From: a bacterium
GTDB taxonomy: Bacteria; Hydrothermota; UBA3073; JACQXS01; JAUWAR01
Reading direction: 5' to 3'
Length of the DNA stretch: 12,781 nucleotides
Assembly (NCBI GenBank): GCA_030601965.1
Contig: JAUWAR010000027.1
Span: forward strand, 1-12,781
The notes beneath the pieces are model-generated. The model searched no databases, had not been told where the DNA came from, and saw only the letters and a program-made list of their open reading frames with translations. A program made the translations under genes and the position numbers. Each line of letters begins with the position of its first letter. Within the stretch, counting starts at the first letter, position 1. Below, in pieces: positions 1 to 5,831 of this stretch.

Positions 1-631
1 CAAGTATTACTGCTTTTCTTTCTCCATATTGCATAGGAAAAGAAGAAATGTTGTTTAGTCTATCTCCTTTTATATCTTCAACATCTTTAAGTATTTCTCT
101 TGTAAGATGAAACAAAAAGGCAAAACCAAAGGGAATAAGAGCAGGTGTAAATCTTTTTACACTGAGAGCACCATAGATAAAAGGCACTCCTCCAAGAATT
201 GCTACTATTACATTTCCGATAAGACCTCTTCTTTTAAGGAAATGGCTGTATAGAAAGAGTAGAAATAGACCAGCAAGAGCAACTGATAGGAGAATAGGAG
301 AGACCAGATAAGCAGAGAAAAGACCTAATAAAGAAAAAATGATACTTATAACAAGTGCCTGGTTCTCTCTAATTTTCCCGGATGGAATTGGTCTTTCTGG
401 TCTATTTATGCCATCTATTTCTGCATCACAGTAGTCATTAAAACTATTGCCTGCACTTATGATAAGAAAACAAGAAAGACACGCGAGAGTGATGTCAAGA
501 ATTGAGAATTGAGGATTTCCTCCGAAGGCGGATCCGCCTCTGGCGGAGAGAATTGAGAATTTATTTACAAGAGAAGCCCCTATCAATACAGAGACAGCAC
601 CGATAATGCCATTTGTGGGTCTAATTAACAT
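1..631 (-). CDS. UbiA-family prenyltransferase (DGGGP/chlorophyll synthase type), 3' end outside window
   Basis: This is an integral membrane enzyme that would transfer a polyprenyl group onto an acceptor. About 210 codons are present from ATG at 631, and the gene continues past the left edge. The protein has a hydrophobic helix at about residues 8-22. The first Asp-rich motif, NDYCDAEID, lies at about 63-71 and is followed by INRPERPIPSG, the version seen in digeranylgeranylglyceryl-phosphate synthases and chlorophyll synthases. A second Asp-rich motif, REILKDVEDIKGDR, lies near residue 180. Several more hydrophobic segments fit the multi-helix family. The HPTKxRP signature of decaprenyl-phosphoribose synthase is absent. 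Residues 24-45 are encoded by a hairpin repeat in the loop between helices 1 and 2. An in-frame stop lies just upstream of the ATG and no Shine-Dalgarno is visible; family members usually have a few more N-terminal residues. The true substrate cannot be read from sequence. Confidence 0.88.
   Translation of the reverse strand, partial: MLIRPTNGIIGAVSVLIGASLVNKFSILSARGGSAFGGNPQFSILDITLACLSCFLIISAGNSFNDYCDAEIDGINRPERPIPSGKIRENQALVISIIFSLLGLFSAYLVSPILLSVALAGLFLLFLYSHFLKRRGLIGNVIVAILGGVPFIYGALSVKRFTPALIPFGFAFLFHLTREILKDVEDIKGDRLNNISSFPMQYGERKAVIL
499..561. repeat. Hairpin repeat in frame inside the UbiA-like gene
   Basis: A perfect 12-bp direct repeat (GAATTGAGAATT, 499-510 and 550-561) flanks a GC-rich core. 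The core holds the palindrome AGGCGGATCCGCCT (526-539), the stem-loop TCCGCC-TCT-GGCGGA (533-547) and a related weaker hairpin TCCG..CGGA (521-532). The two direct repeats are 51 bp apart, a multiple of three, and on the minus strand both are read as Phe-Ser-Ile-Leu. The GC-rich core contrasts with the AT-rich gene around it. Removing the segment leaves an ordinary short loop between the first two membrane helices. Confidence 0.8.
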
Positions 632-636
632 GTCAT

Positions 637-710
637 CGCTAATTTACACGAATGGCACACGAATTTCGCAAATATTCGTGATATTAGCGCTAAATTCGTG
701 TATATTAGAG
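637..710. repeat. Cluster of inverted ATTCGTGTAAATTAGCG-like units
   Basis: Nearly the whole gap between the oxidoreductase and the UbiA-like gene is built from one unit. It occurs on the minus strand at 653-637 and, in part, just right of that from about 664. It occurs on the plus strand at 674-689 and 694-710. CACGAAT (658-664) pairs with ATTCGTG (674-680) as a hairpin, and the outer units form a larger inverted repeat. The rightmost unit supplies the oxidoreductase stop codon (705-707). The leftmost ends six bases upstream of the UbiA-like ATG. No promoter is evident here. Confidence 0.7.
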
Positions 711-1694
711 ATTTACAGGTTTTCCTCCCTGGTCTAATGATTTCTGGGCAGCGTCCAGGACTTTCAGAACCTCAAGACCGTTCTCACCGTCTGATATGGG
801 AGGTTTTCTTGATTTTACAGATTCAAGAAACCTTTGACATTCTATTTTAAGTGGTTCTTTCAAGTCTATTTTTGGGACCAATATATCGCCTATTCTTAAA
901 GAGATAGCCTTTGCCATATCACCAAAGCTCGGTCTATAATCAACTCCCTTATCGTATAATCGTATCTTTTCTTGAGTTTCCATGTCATCAAAGACCGCCA
1001 TCTTTTTAGAACCTACTATAGTGAATTTCCTTATCTTATGTGGGTCAAGCCATGATAGATGTATATGAGCAATTTTCTTGTCCTTAAAGTGGAGAGTACA
1101 AAATACCACATCAAATATGCCGTTTTGAAGATATGATTCTCCAGTACAGGAAACCTTTAATGGAAGGTCCTTTATTAGATATAGGATAACTGAAATATCG
1201 TGTGGTCCAAAACTCCAGAGGGCGTTTTCATCTTTTCTTATTTTGCCTAAGTTTACTCGCTGGGAATACATATAGTGAATCTCACCAAGGGTTCCCTTGT
1301 CTATGTATTCTTTGATTTTCCAGATAGCAGGATGATAAAGAAGAAGATGTCCTACCATAAGGATGCGGGATTTATTAGTTGCAAGTGTTACAAGTTCTTC
1401 TCCCTCTTTTACAGAGAGTGCAAGTGGCTTTTCTACAAATACATCTTTATCCTGAAGCAGTGCCTGCTTCAGGAGTTCATAGTGGGAAGACGCAGATGTG
1501 GCAATAACAACGCTATCTACAGAAGAAAGCAACTGGTTGAAATCTTCTGTTGTTTCAATCTCAGGCATCTTTGTTTTTATTTGTTCCAATCGTTCTTGAT
1601 TCTTGTCACACACAATTTTAAGGGCTTTAAGTTCGTAAAAATTCCGCACAAGATTTGCACCCCAATTTCCTGTGCCAATAAGACCAAGATTCAT
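705..1694 (-). CDS. Gfo/Idh/MocA-family NAD(P)-dependent oxidoreductase
   Basis: This is a cytoplasmic dehydrogenase of about 329 residues that probably acts on a sugar or sugar nucleotide. An N-terminal Rossmann fold carries GTGNWG at about residues 7-12, and the family motif EKP lies at about 88-90. The C-terminal half contains FGPHDIS (about 162-168), where a conserved His/Asp pair is expected. I chose ATG at 1694 because it forms an ATGA overlap with the epimerase stop codon (1691-1693), implying translational coupling. ATG at 1703 is possible. An open frame back to 1751 would overlap the epimerase by 61 bases and add residues before the Rossmann strand that do not look like the family. 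The position between an epimerase and a prenyltransferase suggests envelope glycan precursors. The substrate is unknown. Confidence 0.85.
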   Translation of the reverse strand: MNLGLIGTGNWGANLVRNFYELKALKIVCDKNQERLEQIKTKMPEIETTEDFNQLLSSVDSVVIATSASSHYELLKQALLQDKDVFVEKPLALSVKEGEELVTLATNKSRILMVGHLLLYHPAIWKIKEYIDKGTLGEIHYMYSQRVNLGKIRKDENALWSFGPHDISVILYLIKDLPLKVSCTGESYLQNGIFDVVFCTLHFKDKKIAHIHLSWLDPHKIRKFTIVGSKKMAVFDDMETQEKIRLYDKGVDYRPSFGDMAKAISLRIGDILVPKIDLKEPLKIECQRFLESVKSRKPPISDGENGLEVLKVLDAAQKSLDQGGKPVNL

Positions 1695-2599
1695 CTCATC
1701 CATTCTATTGTTTTCTCTAATCCCTCTTTCAATTCTGTCTTTGGTGACCATCCAAGAATTTTTCTTGCTTTCTCTGGATTTAGATAATTCTTCTCAAGTT
1801 CGCCCTTTCTTTTTGGTTTGTATATTGGACTCAAAGAATAACCTGTAATCTCTTTCATAGTGGAAAAGAGTTTGTTCACAGTAGTTTCTATACCAGTCCC
1901 TATGTTGAGGGTTTGATTATTCCCTTTTTCTATTGATAAAATATTTGCATCAGTTACATCATCTACATAGACATAATCTCTTATCATCTTTCCAAATCCA
2001 TACAGGATGCTCTCTTTTTTATTTAAGATATTTCCTGCAAATATAGCACAAACACCTGCCTCGCCAAGTGGGTCCTGCCTGGGACCATATACATTTGCAT
2101 ATCGGAGAATGGTGTAGTTAAGTCCATATACAGAAGAATAAAGTTTTATATAATTTTCTCCTGTTAATTTATCTATTCCATAAGGTGATTCTGGATTTAC
2201 CTTATCAGTCTCCTTTGCGGGCTTATCAGTATTACCATACATAACTCCTCCTGATGAGGCAAAAATAAATTTTCTAACTTTGTATTTAACAGAAAAATTG
2301 AGAAGGTTCACTGTTCCAATAATATTGGATGTTATATCCAGTATGGGATTGGCAAGGGATTTTCTCACATCTATCTGAGCGGCAAGATGGAAAATGTAAT
2401 CTATCCTCTCTTTTATAAAAACCTCTTCTATTTTCTTGGTTTCTATTTTTAATTTATAGAAGGTAGATTTAGCATTTAGATTTTGGAGTTTCCCTGTGGA
2501 AAGGTCATCTATTACAGAGACAGAGTGTCCATCTTTTATCAGTCTATCTCCAAGATGCGAGCCAATAAAACCCGCACCGCCGGTAACAAGATAGTTCAT
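1691..2599 (-). CDS. NAD-dependent epimerase/dehydratase, UDP-glucose 4-epimerase-like
   Basis: This 302-residue extended short-chain dehydrogenase would interconvert or modify a nucleotide sugar using bound NAD. TGGAGFIG (residues 6-13) is the dinucleotide-binding glycine motif. The ASSGGVMYG segment supplies the catalytic Ser region (about 115). Y140 and K144 in SPYGIDK are the YxxxK catalytic pair. RYANVYGPRQ near 167-176 and the RDYVYVDDV segment near 207-215 are typical of GalE-like enzymes of about 300 residues. The length and composition fit UDP-glucose/galactose 4-epimerase, but a UDP-GlcNAc or uronate epimerase cannot be excluded. The ATG at 2599 follows a recognisable promoter but has only a weak Shine-Dalgarno. 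The stop overlaps the oxidoreductase start. Confidence 0.9.
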   Translation of the reverse strand: MNYLVTGGAGFIGSHLGDRLIKDGHSVSVIDDLSTGKLQNLNAKSTFYKLKIETKKIEEVFIKERIDYIFHLAAQIDVRKSLANPILDITSNIIGTVNLLNFSVKYKVRKFIFASSGGVMYGNTDKPAKETDKVNPESPYGIDKLTGENYIKLYSSVYGLNYTILRYANVYGPRQDPLGEAGVCAIFAGNILNKKESILYGFGKMIRDYVYVDDVTDANILSIEKGNNQTLNIGTGIETTVNKLFSTMKEITGYSLSPIYKPKRKGELEKNYLNPEKARKILGWSPKTELKEGLEKTIEWMR

Positions 2600-2621
2600 T
2601 AGGATATTCTCATTTTGTTTT

Positions 2622-2651
2622 AATATATGTTTTTAATATCTATATTGTCAA
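2622..2651 (-). promoter_or_regulatory. Sigma70-type promoter for the epimerase-oxidoreductase pair
   Basis: On the minus strand, TTGACA (2651-2646) is followed after 18 bases by TATATT (2627-2622), about 22 bases before the epimerase ATG. The -35 box contains the TGA stop codon of the upstream methyltransferase (2650-2648). The box match is good, but no transcript data support it. Confidence 0.5.
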
Positions 2652-3295
2652 GAAATTTTAGTAAATTCTATAATATAACTTCCTTCAATAATATCAATAA
2701 GTCTCCATTTAACATTTTTGACAATCTTCTGAAAATCAGATGGTTTATATAAATATTCACTTGTTCTCAAAATCTTTAGGCTTACAAATCTATGCAAGTA
2801 ACTAAAAAGTGAAGGTCCCCTGGTAACTATTACTGCTGTGCCTTTTTCTTTTAATAGATTTTTTATCTTATTAATCGCCTTTTCTAATGGGAAAAAGTAA
2901 AAATTATGAAATAAGATAATTAAGTCATAGTTACCCCTGTGTTCGAAAAAATCTTCTATTTTGAATTCTGCTATATTACCATAAAGTTTTTGTGCAAGTT
3001 CTATCATCTCTGTAGAGATGTCTATACCAACTATTTTTGCGTTCTTAAAAAACCTTTGTAAGATTGGAACTATTATTCCTGTTCCACAACCCATATCAAG
3101 GATGGTGTATGGTTCTAAAGTTCTAAAGTTGTCTCCGACAAATGCCTTCGGCAAATGATAGTTGCTTCGCTCCCCTTGCGGGGTGATAGTTGATAGTGTG
3201 GTAACGAGGGCTTTAAGGCTTTTCTTTCGCCATATAAGGAATGGAGGGAGATTGAAACCTATTTCATATAGATGGGGGAATTTGTAAGTAAGCAA
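2648..3295 (-). CDS. Class I SAM-dependent methyltransferase
   Basis: This 215-residue cytoplasmic methyltransferase would transfer a methyl group from S-adenosylmethionine to an unidentified acceptor. Motif I ILDMGCGTG is at about 65-73, the motif II acidic strand VGIDIS is at 89-94, and YDLIILFHNFYFF near 123-135 matches the motif IV strand. The start is TTG at 3295; an in-frame TGA lies only a few bases upstream and no ATG is near, and the opening FPHLYEIGF resembles related methyltransferases. Residues 33-61, just before motif I, are encoded by repeat DNA (3113-3198) and look like an added linker of nearly 30 residues. No clear Shine-Dalgarno is present, so translation may be coupled to the gene upstream. 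Neighbours suggest modification of a glycan or lipid intermediate, but this is inference. Confidence 0.85.
   Translation of the reverse strand: MLTYKFPHLYEIGFNLPPFLIWRKKSLKALVTTLSTITPQGERSNYHLPKAFVGDNFRTLEPYTILDMGCGTGIIVPILQRFFKNAKIVGIDISTEMIELAQKLYGNIAEFKIEDFFEHRGNYDLIILFHNFYFFPLEKAINKIKNLLKEKGTAVIVTRGPSLFSYLHRFVSLKILRTSEYLYKPSDFQKIVKNVKWRLIDIIEGSYIIEFTKIS
3113..3198. repeat. Composite repeat in frame inside the methyltransferase gene
   Basis: This tract contains a tandem TTCTAAAG pair (3113-3128), a small stem-loop TGCC-TTC-GGCA near 3143-3153, the stem-loop CCCC-TTGC-GGGG (3172-3183), and TGATAGTTG twice (3156-3164 and 3184-3192), with a third partial copy at 3191-3198. It stays open in the coding frame and encodes residues 33-61. 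The 10-mer GTTGCTTCGC (3161-3170) also occurs at 9795-9804, in the FAD oxidoreductase insertion. The mix of tandem, direct and inverted repeats is unlike ordinary coding sequence. Confidence 0.7.
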
Positions 3296-3313
3296 ATTTT
3301 CTATTTCATTAAA

Positions 3314-3772
3314 TTATAAGTAAGTGCAAATCCACCAATTGCAGTAAGATAATGTATGGATAAACTCTTTTATGCTATTTATTATTTGAGATTCGGTCTC
3401 ACACCTGAATTCTTTCTGAAAACCAATTTCTATCTTTTTGGTAGATACTACAGCAAGTTTTAGAAGAAATATATCTGGAAGTTTTTCTAACCATCCAGTA
3501 ATTACGAATCTTGCCTTGAGGTCTTTCCCTATTTTCTTCAGGGATAAAATATTTGTAATTTTACCATTTTCCCAAATATTTATCTTTTGCTTACCTCTAA
3601 TGTTAAAAACATCAGAATAGTTTACAATCTCACCTACCAGAAAGTTAGTGTACATCTCTATTTTTTGCTCTGGGATGTCTTTGGAGCCTTCCAAATAGGA
3701 TACAGCAATATCTACTTCTCCATAAAGAGCAAGTGCAATAAGTAATCCTAAAACACTAAATAGTTTATTCAT
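3314..3772 (-). CDS. Small exported CsgG/TolB-like protein, possibly frameshifted at its 3' end
   Basis: This 152-residue protein has a signal peptide (MNKLFSVLGLLIALALYG, then EVD) and no lipobox cysteine, so it is probably periplasmic or surface-exposed. The rest follows the pattern of CsgG/FlgO/TolB-N-like domains: a short strand IAVSYLEG, a helix ending in EIVNYSDVFNI, then IGKDLKARFVITGWLEKL and a strand with LLKLAVVSTKKIEIG. The family match is by eye and its function is unknown. A strong Shine-Dalgarno (AGGAGG, five bases before ATG 3772) fixes the start. The last residues (SYCNWWICTYL) look unnatural. In the next frame the DNA reads YLTAIGGFALTYNLMK and stops at 3301-3303, six bases before the methyltransferase start. 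A missing base in the A-run at 3368-3371 would join the two. Confidence 0.75.
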   Translation of the reverse strand: MNKLFSVLGLLIALALYGEVDIAVSYLEGSKDIPEQKIEMYTNFLVGEIVNYSDVFNIRGKQKINIWENGKITNILSLKKIGKDLKARFVITGWLEKLPDIFLLKLAVVSTKKIEIGFQKEFRCETESQIINSIKEFIHTLSYCNWWICTYL

Positions 3773-3798
3773 TTTTCCTCCTCATCTTTACTAAAAAA

Positions 3799-3826
3799 AA
3801 CTTATCACAGAATAGAAGATTGTCAA
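3799..3826 (-). promoter_or_regulatory. Possible promoter for the CsgG/TolB-like gene
   Basis: On the minus strand, TTGACA (3826-3821) is followed after 16 bases by TAAGTT (3804-3799), preceded by TGA to make an extended -10 (TGATAAGTT). The -10 hexamer alone is weak. The wecB stop codon TGA (3825-3823) lies inside the -35 box. Confidence 0.4.
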
Positions 3827-4908
3827 GATTTTTCCAAAAACACCTTTACTATTCGTTTTGCTGTTCTGCCATCCCAGAAAGGAGGGATTTTTCCTGTTTT
3901 GCCTTTACCATCCAAAATCTTAAAACTCTCCTCAATTATCTTATTTTTATCATTGCCTACTAATTTGTTTGTTCCCATTTTAATTGTGATAGGTCTTTCT
4001 GTATTGTTTCTTAATGTAAGACAGGGTATGTTGAAAAAAGTTGTCTCTCCCTGAATGCTCCCCGAATCTGATAAGGCAAATTTGCAGTTCTCCTCTAAAC
4101 AGAGAAAATCAAGATAACTTAAAGGCTTTGTTAGTATGAGTCCATCTATATTTAGAGATAAGTTGAATTTCTTTGCCATTTTGGTAGTTCTTGGGTGGAT
4201 GGGAAAGACAATCTTTATCCTTTTGCCAATTTCTTTTAAGGCATTTAAGATATTAGAGAATGAGTTTTTGGAATCTACATTGGAAGGACGATGGAGTGTA
4301 AGAATCGCATATTCTTTTTTGGGAAGACCCAAATCTTTCAAGATACGAGAGTTTTTTGCTTTGTCTCTATTTTTGATAAGTGCATCTATCATAATATCAC
4401 CACAGAAATATATTTTATTTTCACCAATTCCTTCCCTTAAAAGATTTTTATTTCCTGCCTCTTCTGTAGTAAATAAATAATCAGAAAGTATATCTGTTAC
4501 TGTTCTGTTTATCTCCTCTGGCATAGTTCTATCAAAACTTCTGAGACCTGCCTCCACATGTACCAGAGGAATGAGTAGTTTACTTGCTACAATCGCTCCA
4601 GCAAGTGTGGAATTGACATCTCCAACTACTATTATTAAATCAGGTCTATATTTTAGTATTACCTTTTCAAGTTCAATTATAATTTTACCTGTCTGTAGGC
4701 CGTGTGTGCCTGAGCCTACACCAAGATATATATCAGGTTCAGGGAGTTCAAGGTCCTGAAAAAATGCCCTTGAGAGTTCAAAGTCGTAGTGCTGACCTGT
4801 ATGGATAATTACTGGACTAAATTTATCAGGAAATTTTTTTAGTTCAAAAAGGAGTGGAGCAATCTTCATAAAATTGGGCCTTGCCCCACAGATAAGAAAT
4901 ATTTTCAT
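3823..4908 (-). CDS. wecB: UDP-N-acetylglucosamine 2-epimerase (non-hydrolysing)
   Basis: This cytoplasmic enzyme interconverts UDP-GlcNAc and UDP-ManNAc, a precursor of enterobacterial common antigen-type, capsular or teichoic-linkage glycans. The 361-residue length is normal. GARPNFMKIAPL (8-19) supplies the conserved Arg10 and Lys15. HTGQHYD (36-42), GDVNSTLA (96-103) with Asp97, HVEAGLRSFDRTMPEEINR (117-135) with Glu119 and Glu131/132, His206 in LTLHRPSN, and SDSGSIQGE near the C terminus match the catalytic and UDP-binding residues of WecB/MnaA. The ATG overlaps the birA stop (ATGA), so the two are translationally coupled. No UDP-ManNAc dehydrogenase (WecC) is in the window. The GalE-like and Gfo/Idh/MocA genes downstream fit the same sugar-nucleotide theme. 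Confidence 0.96.
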   Translation of the reverse strand: MKIFLICGARPNFMKIAPLLFELKKFPDKFSPVIIHTGQHYDFELSRAFFQDLELPEPDIYLGVGSGTHGLQTGKIIIELEKVILKYRPDLIIVVGDVNSTLAGAIVASKLLIPLVHVEAGLRSFDRTMPEEINRTVTDILSDYLFTTEEAGNKNLLREGIGENKIYFCGDIMIDALIKNRDKAKNSRILKDLGLPKKEYAILTLHRPSNVDSKNSFSNILNALKEIGKRIKIVFPIHPRTTKMAKKFNLSLNIDGLILTKPLSYLDFLCLEENCKFALSDSGSIQGETTFFNIPCLTLRNNTERPITIKMGTNKLVGNDKNKIIEESFKILDGKGKTGKIPPFWDGRTAKRIVKVFLEKS

Positions 4909-5621
4909 CTCAAAAATTTCACCTCACTGCTTTGTAATTTTCTTATCATTCCTGAATCTTCTCTTAATAGCAGACTTCCGTCGTCTGCTATATCCATAAA
5001 TATTCCTTGTTTTTCTTTACTATTTATACTTATTACAACCCCCTTGCCAAGAAATAAAAGATAATCCCTTATCTTTTCAATAGTGAAATCTGTTTGTTCA
5101 AAATGTGATAGGAGTATTTTTAGAAACTTATCCTGGTCTATAGTTTCGCCTGTTTCTATTTGAATAGAAGTGGCTTCAGAAATTGCATTAAAATCTTTCT
5201 GATTTAGATTAACTCCTATTCCACATATATAGTTATTGTTAAGAGATTCTGTGAGAACTCCTGCCACCTTTTTATTTCTTATAAGCACATCATTGGGCCA
5301 TCTTATTTGTGGTCTTAATGTTGTTAGGATTTCAATTGTGCGAGCAACAGCATAACAGGCTCTAAGAGATGGTAGAGGTGTTTTTTCTATTATAATAGAG
5401 AGATAAAGACCGCCTTTTTGAGAGAGCCATTTTCTGTCAAATCTTCCTTTACCATCTGTCTGCTCATCTGCGAGTATACATTGTAGGAGGGGTTTTCTAA
5501 CCCCGATAGAGTGATATCGGGGCAGGAATGTCCCTCCTACGGTGTAAATCTGTGTCTTTAGAAGTTCTTTTGCGATTTCATTAGTAGATTTTACAATTTT
5601 ATATCTTTTAATTTGCATCAT
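4905..5621 (-). CDS. birA: Biotin--[acetyl-CoA-carboxylase] ligase (BirA catalytic domain)
   Basis: This enzyme activates biotin as biotinyl-AMP and attaches it to the biotin carboxyl carrier protein. The 238-residue protein has the catalytic and C-terminal domains only and lacks the N-terminal helix-turn-helix of repressor-type BirA, so it is probably not a biotin repressor. STNEIAKEL (12-20), DEQTDGKGRFDRKW (52-65, the GRGRRGxxW biotinyl-AMP loop), RWPNDVLIRNKKVAGVLTE with the biotin-contacting Lys, and GIGVNLNQ are all present. Residues 28-47, between the STN helix and the ILADEQT strand, are encoded by a palindromic repeat; homologues have only a short loop there. Two ATGs are adjacent (5621 and 5618) and neither has an obvious Shine-Dalgarno. 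The stop overlaps the wecB start. Confidence 0.95.
   Translation of the reverse strand: MMQIKRYKIVKSTNEIAKELLKTQIYTVGGTFLPRYHSIGVRKPLLQCILADEQTDGKGRFDRKWLSQKGGLYLSIIIEKTPLPSLRACYAVARTIEILTTLRPQIRWPNDVLIRNKKVAGVLTESLNNNYICGIGVNLNQKDFNAISEATSIQIETGETIDQDKFLKILLSHFEQTDFTIEKIRDYLLFLGKGVVISINSKEKQGIFMDIADDGSLLLREDSGMIRKLQSSEVKFLR
5483..5540. repeat. REP-doublet-like palindrome (GTAG...CTAC) in frame inside birA
   Basis: A 58-bp element is bounded by a perfect 9-bp inverted repeat GTAGGAGGG (5483-5491) and CCCTCCTAC (5532-5540). Inside are two alternative perfect stem-loops: GGGGTT-TTCT-AACCCC (5489-5504) and CCCCGATA-GAGTGA-TATCGGGG (5501-5522). The ends are GTAG and CTAC, as in two REP units facing each other. 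It is read through in the birA frame as residues 28-47. Its GC-rich hairpins contrast with the AT-rich gene around it. Confidence 0.85.
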
Positions 5622-5649
5622 TTAATTTTGTTGAGCTCTGCAAGCTGGA

Positions 5650-5716
5650 GTAGCGTCGGGTCTCCGTACCCGACGATAAACTATCTCTTGCGTCCGATAC
5701 AGAGATCGGACGCTAC
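5650..5716. repeat. REP-doublet-like palindrome (GTAG...CTAC) in the birA leader
   Basis: An outer inverted repeat GTAGCGTC (5650-5657) and GACGCTAC (5709-5716) encloses two perfect hairpins: CGTCGGGT-CTCCGT-ACCCGACG (5654-5675) and GCGTCCGAT-ACAGAG-ATCGGACGC (5690-5713). Read outward-in from each end, both halves are GTAG, CGTC, a variable stem, and loop CTCCGT or CTCTGT. They are therefore diverged copies of one REP-like unit in opposite orientations. The element lies between divergent promoters and genes, inside the predicted birA 5' untranslated leader. Confidence 0.85.
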
Positions 5717-5741
5717 CTTACCCAATTTCATCTCATCAACT

Positions 5742-5770
5742 TTAATAGAGTTACTATTCTTATCTGTCAA
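5742..5770 (-). promoter_or_regulatory. Sigma70-type promoter for birA-wecB
   Basis: On the minus strand, TTGACA (5770-5765) is followed after exactly 17 bases by TATTAA (5747-5742). Transcription would start near 5735, giving a leader of about 115 bases that contains the palindromic element 5650-5716. It is divergent from the mltG promoter. Confidence 0.6.
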
Positions 5771-5796
5771 GTTTTTACAATTTTTCAATAAAAAAG

Positions 5797-5825
5797 TTGA
5801 CTTATGGATGTTGAAACCATATATA
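5797..5825 (+). promoter_or_regulatory. Sigma70-type promoter for mltG
   Basis: TTGACT (5797-5802) is followed after 17 bases by TATATA (5820-5825). The expected transcription start falls at about 5832, which is the first base of the only plausible mltG start codon, so the mRNA may be leaderless. Confidence 0.55.
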
Positions 5826-5831
5826 TAAAAT

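Noticed and set aside
1695..1751. N-terminal extension of the Gfo/Idh/MocA oxidoreductase to ATG 1751
   Set aside because: It would overlap the conserved C-terminal part of the epimerase by 61 bases and adds charged residues ahead of the first Rossmann strand; an ATGA overlap at 1694 is simpler.
1275..1787. 170-codon plus-strand open frame
   Set aside because: It is antisense to the oxidoreductase and epimerase, has Cys/Phe/Lys-rich translation with no recognisable domain, and no promoter or ribosome site.
5483..5716. CRISPR-like array around the two palindromes near birA
   Set aside because: The two elements differ in sequence and size and are separated by coding DNA; there are no regularly spaced identical repeats and no cas genes.
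5613..5828. 71-codon plus-strand open frame between birA and mltG
   Set aside because: It runs through the palindromic repeat 5650-5716 and both promoters, so the open frame is a by-product of non-coding sequence.
5622..5831. Biotin-responsive BirA operator or riboswitch in the birA leader
   Set aside because: This BirA lacks the DNA-binding domain, and the structured element in the leader is a REP-like doublet with a related copy inside birA, so a dispersed repeat explains it better.
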